The notes under the pieces were generated by a model that saw only the letters and a program-made list of their open reading frames with translations, had not been told where the DNA came from and did no database searches. From Cladorrhinum sp. PSN259 (lineage: Eukaryota > Ascomycota > Sordariomycetes > Sordariales > Podosporaceae): a DNA stretch of 64,000 bases. Within the stretch, counting starts at the first letter, position 1; each line of letters begins with the position of its first letter. Where the stretch lies: positions 310,001 through 374,000 of the forward strand of contig MU867078.1 in NCBI GenBank assembly GCA_033725935.1, read 5' to 3'. This document shows positions 58,602 to 64,000 of this stretch, one piece after another. The translations under genes and the position numbers were made by a program.

Positions 58602-59289
58602 GAAGCCCCCTTGTACAAGTATCATTGCAATGTTTAACCGGCACATAGATAATTCATCAGCAGGCACTTGATATGCGATCAAACATATGCATAGAAGGTG
58701 TTGGAAATTTTAGGTTATCTTGTGTTTCGGCAGACAACCAGAACGTGGGGGTCTTGAAGGATGACAGACACCCCGCATCTACGTCACTCGTATCCAGAGC
58801 AGTGGAAAGTTTAGACTGACAGATAAGGACCTTTTTTTTCCCTGCGCAGAGAGTAATTCGAAGAGCCAACAGATAGCTTCCGGGATATCTCATCATCAGA
58901 ATTCGAATTAGGGTTTCGGGGATGACGCATTACGAAGTGCATCCGAAGCCGCAAAAAGCTAGCACGAATCCAGGGACTTGAGAACGAATGCCGCATTGCC
59001 CCGCCGCCGTGTATCGGCGGGCCGACCGTGCACTATCTGTTCCTGGAGCGATTTAACCAATGAAATTGGTCCCAATCGAATTCTTTGGAGCCCAAGTGAC
59101 AAAAAGACCCGCCAATTTTTTCTTCTTGCTTCTGACTCTTTTTTTTTTCTCAATTCCCATCCCGACATACCGGTATCACACTACCAATTGCCACATCCAT
59201 CATCATCCACTCTCACCTGGAAAACAAGCTCACCTCCCTCACCCCCCAATCCACTTCCTTTTCCTTTTGGAATTGAGAACTCCGCGCTG
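58602..59289. promoter_or_regulatory. arg-2 promoter and 5' leader
   Basis: Holds the ETFB 3' UTR, then the arg-2 promoter. TGACTC at 59133-59138 is a partial match to the CPC1/GCN4 element TGACTCA used in general amino-acid control. A pyrimidine- and C-rich leader precedes the uORF start at 59290. Confidence 0.5.
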
Positions 59290-59577
59290 ATGAACGGCCG
59301 CCTTTCCGAGTTCACTTCTCAGGTATGTCTCTTTGTTGGCAACTCAGTGACCGGAGACCCCGCTGTCCATGTAACGACACCTAAAAACTGTCGTGGCTTG
59401 CTCTCCATGGACGCTCACTCCACGGGCACTCCATGCCGATGAGAATTCCCCATGCTAACATTCATTGTGTCTTAGGATTATCTCTCAGGTCCGCTCTCCT
59501 CCCGGGATATGGCTTGACTCACCGCCCCGTTACTGACTAGAATTTTAGACCATCTGTGGAGAGCCCTGTCCGCTTAA
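59290..59577 (+). CDS. Arginine attenuator peptide (AAP) uORF of arg-2, split by two introns
   Basis: Encodes the 24-residue peptide that stalls ribosomes at its stop codon when arginine is high and so blocks translation of the arg-2 frame downstream (known for Neurospora arg-2 and yeast CPA1). Exons are 59290-59322 (MNGRLSEFTSQ), 59476-59488 (DYLS plus one base) and 59549-59577 (rest of D, then HLWRALSA, stop). The critical Asp at position 12 and the S-Q-D-Y-L-S core and H-L-W are intact. Differences from Neurospora are at positions 5, 7 and 23. Intron A has a GTATGT donor and a GCTAAC branch. Intron B has a poor GTCCGC donor. The uORF stop lies 70 bases before the arg-2 ATG. Confidence 0.93.
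59515..59521. promoter_or_regulatory. TGACTCA motif, candidate CPC1/GCN4 site inside the uORF intron
   Basis: A perfect TGACTCA, the binding consensus of the cross-pathway control activator CPC1/Gcn4, lies within the second uORF intron of arg-2. Arginine biosynthesis genes are known targets of this regulator. Binding at this site is inference; the motif also overlaps sequence that could serve as a branch point. Confidence 0.5.
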
Positions 59578-59647
59578 GACTCCCCGCGCTGCACTAGAGA
59601 TTTATTACCCGTTTTTCATCTTTTTATACTTTAAACAGTAACCCAAG

Positions 59648-61149
59648 ATGTTCTCCCGCCTGGCCGTCCGCCTCCCCAAGACCACGGGCTACGCTGCCCG
59701 GGGGCTCACCTCCCGCCTGGCTATCCAGACTCGCCTCGCCAGCAAGCTTGCCATCGATGGCAGCAAGGGCAGAGCTATGCCCGCTATTGACAGGAGGGCC
59801 ACTGCTGCTGCCACTGGCGTCGATGCCACTTTCACCATCAGAGTGCGTTTACACCAAAGAAAGAAAATAACTTCAAAAATAGGCTAACCAACCGTCTTTT
59901 ACCCTCTCCACAGGATGGCCCCGTCTTCCACGGAACGGCTTTCGGTGCTGATGCCAACATCTCGGGTGAGGCTGTCTTCACCACTTCCCTCGTTGGATAC
60001 CCCGAGTCCATGACCGATCCCTCCTACCGCGGCCAGATCTTGGTCTTCACCCAGCCCCTCATTGGCAACTACGGTGTTCCTTCCAACGAGCGTGACGAGT
60101 TCAACCTCCTCAAGTACTTCGAGTCGCCCCATATCCAGTGCGCCGGTGTTGTCGTCTCCGATGTGGCTACGAAATACAGCCACTGGACCGCCGTTCAGAG
60201 CTTGGGTGAGTGGTGCGCCAGCGAGGGTATTCCTGCCATCTCTGGTGTCGACACTCGTGCCATTGTCACCTACCTCCGTGAGCAGGGTTCCTCCCTTGCC
60301 AGGATCTCCATCGGTGACGAGTACGATGCCGACGAGGACGAGGGCTTCATCGACCCTGGTGCGATCAACCTGGTCAAGCGCGTGACTACCAAGGCTCCCT
60401 TCGTCGTTGCCAACCCCAACGCCGAGTTCCACGTTGCCCTCATCGATTGCGGTGTCAAGGAGAACATCCTCCGCAGCTTGGTCAGCCGCGGCGCCACCGT
60501 TACCGTGTTCCCTTACAACTACCCCATCCACAAGGTTGCCGACAACTTTGACGGTGTCTTCATCTCCAACGGTCCTGGTGACCCCACCCATTGCCAGGAG
60601 ACTGTTTACAACCTCGCTCGCCTGATGGAGACTTCTTCCGTGCCCGTCATGGGCATTTGCCTTGGTCACCAGCTTTTGGCCCTTGCTGTTGGTGCTCAGA
60701 CTATCAAGCTCAAATATGGCAACCGCGCCCACAACATTCCTGCTTTGGATTTGACTACCGGCCAGTGCCACATTACCTCGCAGAACCACGGTTATGCTGT
60801 TGACGCTTCTACTCTTCCTTCTGAGTTTAAGGAGTACTTTGTCAACCTTAATGATGGTTCTAATGAGGGTGAGTTTTCTCAAAAATAAAAATAAAATAAA
60901 CGGTGATACTAACAGTTTATAGGCATGATCCACAAGACCAGACCCATCTTCTCGACCCAGTTCCATCCCGAGGCTAAGGGCGGCCCTATGGACAGCTCTT
61001 ATCTGTTCGATAACTACATCCAGAACGTGAAGTTGTTCAAGGAGACCGGTAGCGTCTACCGCGATAACAGGCCGTCTCAGCTCATGCTTGATATCTTGAG
61101 CAAGGAGCGTGTCGGTGTTGAGCCTACTCCGTTGGCTAACGCTGCCTAA
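59648..61149 (+). CDS. arg-2: Carbamoyl-phosphate synthase, arginine-specific, small (glutaminase) subunit
   Basis: Releases ammonia from glutamine for the large subunit (arg-3/CPA2), the first step of arginine synthesis, in mitochondria. Three exons (59648-59842, 59914-60868, 60923-61149) give 458 residues, as in Neurospora. The N-terminus is a basic presequence (MFSRLAVRLPKTTGYAARGL). The synthase-interaction domain follows from DGPVFHGTAFGA. The class I amidotransferase domain has NGPGDPTHC, the nucleophilic Cys in MGICLGHQLLALA, SQNHGYAV, and the His-Pro-Glu triad part in QFHPEAKGG. Translation is expected to be controlled by the AAP uORF just upstream, and transcription by CPC1-type activation. 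Introns of 71 and 54 nt are canonical. Confidence 0.97.
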
Positions 61150-62056
61150 TTTGAGGGTGGTGAATTTGTTTAACGGCGAGAAGTGTGTAGTGGGATGGAT
61201 TCCTTTTCTGGATTTCTCTTCTGTTCTTGTGATGGATGGTATGGCATGGCTGTTTCGAATGAATACGGAATGGGTTGGTTTTTTTGATTTCTTGGATTTT
61301 GTTAAGGGTTGCAAGCGGTGTCTTTGCTTAATGTGATATATGGAATAACAAAAGGGAAAAGTTCTTGGCAACAACTCTGTCTGGCTGTTTCGGTGGGATA
61401 CTTCCATTGACGGGAGTGGTGATGGTTCAAAAGATGGTGTTTGGAAGCAGTCAGGGGTATCTTTGGCTCACTATGCCTGAGTGATGAAATGAATGTGTTT
61501 CTAAAGGATAGTTTGATAACGCTTGAATTCAATCATTTGGTTTCAATTTACACAAAATTGAAAATTGAGGGTTTATATGCTGTAAACTCTGGTCACTGTC
61601 GACAAGTTTTTTTTCTCGGCTTGACCCGAGTTTGTCTACCCCTGAATGCGACCGACCCCTTGCCTGGGTGGCGGGTTGTTTTGTTTACTTTACTTATTTC
61701 TTCGCTAAATCCATCAACTTTCCACCATGCCATACCTGGACAACGGCCCTACTTGAAATGCTCATTATATATATATATTTTTACGCTGCCCAGCTGGATA
61801 TTTTCCAACTTATCACAAAGCGAATATTTGACTGAACCTCCCGTATTATCTAGTTCACTTTTTCATAAATTCGGTACATCCCCTCAACTCTTCCGGCAAA
61901 ACTGGCGTTTTTTACTTGTACTCTTATTTCATCTCCCTCTCTCCCTCCCTCCCATCCCTCCCTCCCTTCTAAAATGGGATAATTAGACATTAGACAAAAT
62001 CGTATTTGTTCTATATGTCATATATCATTCTAATGAATTCCTATTCAACCCTTCCC
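61150..62056. other. Convergent intergenic region between arg-2 and HRQ1
   Basis: Holds both 3' UTRs. It includes a TA run near 61767-61780 and a TCCC-rich tract near 61930-61965. No gene recognised. Confidence 0.6.
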
Positions 62057-64000
62057 TTATTTGCCTTTGATCTTTGGACCCCAAACAACCCCGGCCTCCA
62101 CGACAGTCTCAATCTCCCCTCCTCCTCCACCTCCTCCTCTCCTCTTATCTACCCCTTCCCTCACCTCCGGTCCATCGGGCACATCCCTCCCCTCATCAAT
62201 CTCCCTGCCCAGAAGCGACATCAGCACCACCTTTCCCCCCGCTTTGCTCATGACCTCGTTTCCCTCCTTGCAAAACTCGCTGACGCAGCACTCCGGACAT
62301 CCCTCCACTTTCCCGACGCACTTGCACCGTTCTATCCTCTCGAGGGCTTGCGCGAGCAGGGAATCGACAAACTCAAACGCCTTGGTGTTTATGCCTGAGC
62401 CATTTTTGCCTCCCTTCGAATCGTAAAACGTCAATCTGGCCGGTCGTTTGCGTGACGTCTCGTGCGTGGCGTATTCCTTTAGAGCGTTCTTGCATTCCGT
62501 CCTCACGTCCCCCGGCAGCGAGATGACAAAGTTGGGAATCAACGACATGACGGCGTGCTGCGCTGCGTGGATCGAGCCCGCAACGTGGATGTGATGAGAG
62601 GTGAGCAGGTCCAAACAGGGTTTCGGTATGTCGAGCCACATTCCCTTTGAGTATCGGACGACGGGCGGGTTGGAGACCGATACGGCGTCCAGAATTCGAG
62701 TAGGGTTGCGTGCGTCGAGCTTGAAAAAGCCAAAAACTACTTGGGTGATTTTTATAGGACCGTAGTAGGCGTGGCACGGAGAGCTGTCAGATATTCGCTT
62801 GACCAGTTCCGTTTCGACGGGATCTACGTCCGTGTAGTCGCGTTGTTTGGTGGTGTAGTTGACTTTTGCTTTTTCTACTCTTGCGATTTGTCGGTCTGGG
62901 TTGAAGTCGCGGACGAGGTAGGCTTCGCCCTGGTGCAGAAAGATGGCGCCGTCGTACAGAGTAAATGTTGCGCGGGAGGCTTCGAGTTCTTCTAGGACAG
63001 TGTTGCGGTTTTTGGTGATGTCAATAATGGCGAAGTGGTCATCTTCTATGTCTCGGATGGATACGAATTTTGATGGTTGAGGGCGGAATCGATCGTGGGT
63101 GTGGTAGAAGTTTGTTTGGGGGTCTTTGATTAAGCGGTCCGAGCAGAGGTCGACTAGGTCGGAGCCAAAGTATTTTGAGTCTGTTTCTGGACGGATGGGC
63201 ATTTCGTAGGCTGCGCACTGGATGTGTCCTTCCTTGACGAGGGTGTTGTTCAGGTCGACCTGGAGTTGAGCGTTTGGTTTGGTGAAGAGTTCGTCTGGGT
63301 TGTCCATGTAGTGTTGATCTGTGGCGAAGGAGTCTCCTACCAGAATTGAAAGGGAGTCCTTGTTTCTTCTTCCTGCTCGGCCGCTTTGTTGACGGAGGTT
63401 CGCGATGGTATAGGGAAAGCCCCATGTAAGGACGCAATCCAGTGTTCCAATATCGACTCCCAACTCCAAAGCACTGGTAGCAATAATTCCCAACAACTTT
63501 CCCTCAAACATCTCGCTCTCAATCCTCCTCCTGTCCTGGGCTGTATATCCTCCGCGATACCCCATAACCCGATTGATTACTTCTGCCCTTCCGAGCTTTT
63601 CTAACTCCTGCTTGACACCGCTGACAAGCTTCTCACACTGCGCTCTGACTCTGCAAAAGGCAATTACCCTCACTCCTCTTAGTATCAACTGACAAAATAA
63701 CCTCGAACACTCATAACAAGCATTTCCCCTACCACTTGATGGATCACCAGGATCTCTGTAAGGTGTGTTCCAACACAAAAACTCCTTTCTCCCCGACGGA
63801 GACCCATCAAAATCCACCAATTTCACATCAAGCTCGTTCCCAAAGATAGTCTTGAAATGCTCCTCCGGATTCCCAACTGTAGCCGAACAGGATATGAACT
63901 TAATGTGACTGTTCCCTACAGCAGCACATACCCTTCTCAGTCGTCTCATGATAAACGCCATGTGACTCCCAAACAAGCCGTTGTAATAATGTAGTTCATC
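62057..64000 (-). CDS. HRQ1: RecQ4-like 3'-5' DNA helicase Hrq1, 5' part beyond window
   Basis: Superfamily 2 helicase involved in interstrand crosslink repair and telomere maintenance (known for yeast Hrq1). The frame is open to the right edge; 647 residues of the C-terminal two thirds are visible. The DEAH-type box appears as DELH followed by YYNGLFGSHMAFI. Motif III is ISCSATVGNP. Helicase motifs V and VI are ATSALELGVDIGTLD and QQSGRAGRRN. Also seen are VIAFCRVRAQCEKL and SFATDQHYM, family markers. The C-terminal DUF1998 region ends with a cysteine cluster (CKCVG, GCPECC, FCKEGN), a likely zinc site. The rest has no intron. The ATP-binding P-loop lies outside the window. Confidence 0.94.
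   Translation of the reverse strand, partial: DELHYYNGLFGSHMAFIMRRLRRVCAAVGNSHIKFISCSATVGNPEEHFKTIFGNELDVKLVDFDGSPSGRKEFLCWNTPYRDPGDPSSGRGNACYECSRLFCQLILRGVRVIAFCRVRAQCEKLVSGVKQELEKLGRAEVINRVMGYRGGYTAQDRRRIESEMFEGKLLGIIATSALELGVDIGTLDCVLTWGFPYTIANLRQQSGRAGRRNKDSLSILVGDSFATDQHYMDNPDELFTKPNAQLQVDLNNTLVKEGHIQCAAYEMPIRPETDSKYFGSDLVDLCSDRLIKDPQTNFYHTHDRFRPQPSKFVSIRDIEDDHFAIIDITKNRNTVLEELEASRATFTLYDGAIFLHQGEAYLVRDFNPDRQIARVEKAKVNYTTKQRDYTDVDPVETELVKRISDSSPCHAYYGPIKITQVVFGFFKLDARNPTRILDAVSVSNPPVVRYSKGMWLDIPKPCLDLLTSHHIHVAGSIHAAQHAVMSLIPNFVISLPGDVRTECKNALKEYATHETSRKRPARLTFYDSKGGKNGSGINTKAFEFVDSLLAQALERIERCKCVGKVEGCPECCVSEFCKEGNEVMSKAGGKVVLMSLLGREIDEGRDVPDGPEVREGVDKRRGGGGGGGEIETVVEAGVVWGPKIKGK

Overview
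The window is nuclear DNA of a filamentous ascomycete, most likely a Sordariomycete. The evidence is genes split by short introns (about 51-204 nt, most 54-90) with CTAAC/CTGAC branch points, codons ending in C or G, a conventional fungal kinesin, a SUN-family wall protein, a Clr2-type silencing protein, an arg-2 gene carrying the arginine attenuator peptide (AAP) uORF, and a PNP/NB-ARC/TPR STAND gene. I found no tRNA, rRNA, CRISPR array or intact transposon.

Left third (1-22 kb). A mitochondrial acetyl-CoA acetyltransferase (minus, cut by the left edge) is divergent from the E2 enzyme RAD6/UBC2. Next come kinesin-1 (plus) and, convergent with it, a SUN-family protein with a predicted GPI anchor (minus). 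Between 12.8 and 14.0 kb lie a short coding-looking remnant (minus) and a 224-codon reading frame for a secreted cysteine-rich protein. That frame is interrupted only by three TAG codons. A Clr2-domain silencing protein follows, then 4.4 kb of repeat-rich non-coding DNA, then a protein with three zinc-ribbon-like cysteine clusters (minus).

Middle (22-43 kb). A 6.3 kb stretch without a recognisable gene leads into an accessory patch. The patch holds a decayed Ty3/gypsy fragment and a STAND (NLR-like) gene of 1,092 codons. The STAND gene keeps one reading frame from start to end but has three in-frame stops (TGA, TAG, TAA) and five nearly identical 126-bp TPR units. To its right are a large F-box protein with WD-like segments and ubiquitin-interacting motifs, and a Ser/Thr-rich GPI-anchored surface protein (minus).

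Right third (43-64 kb). A 4.7 kb non-coding stretch separates the GPI protein from a divergent transmembrane protein. The latter has a pepsin-like ectodomain that appears to lack both catalytic Asp-Thr/Ser-Gly motifs. Housekeeping genes follow on the plus strand: a two-RRM/RGG RNA-binding protein, the ArfGAP GCS1, ETF-beta, and arg-2 (CPS small subunit) with its AAP uORF split by two introns. HRQ1 helicase (minus) is cut by the right edge.

The observations most worth following are the TAG-only interrupted secretory gene, which could be a substrate for fungal A-to-I mRNA editing; the frame-preserving STAND gene with three stops; and the intron-split arginine attenuator uORF, where retention of the second intron would also give a 24-residue peptide. 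All calls come from reading the sequence and from knowledge of the families; no database search was run.
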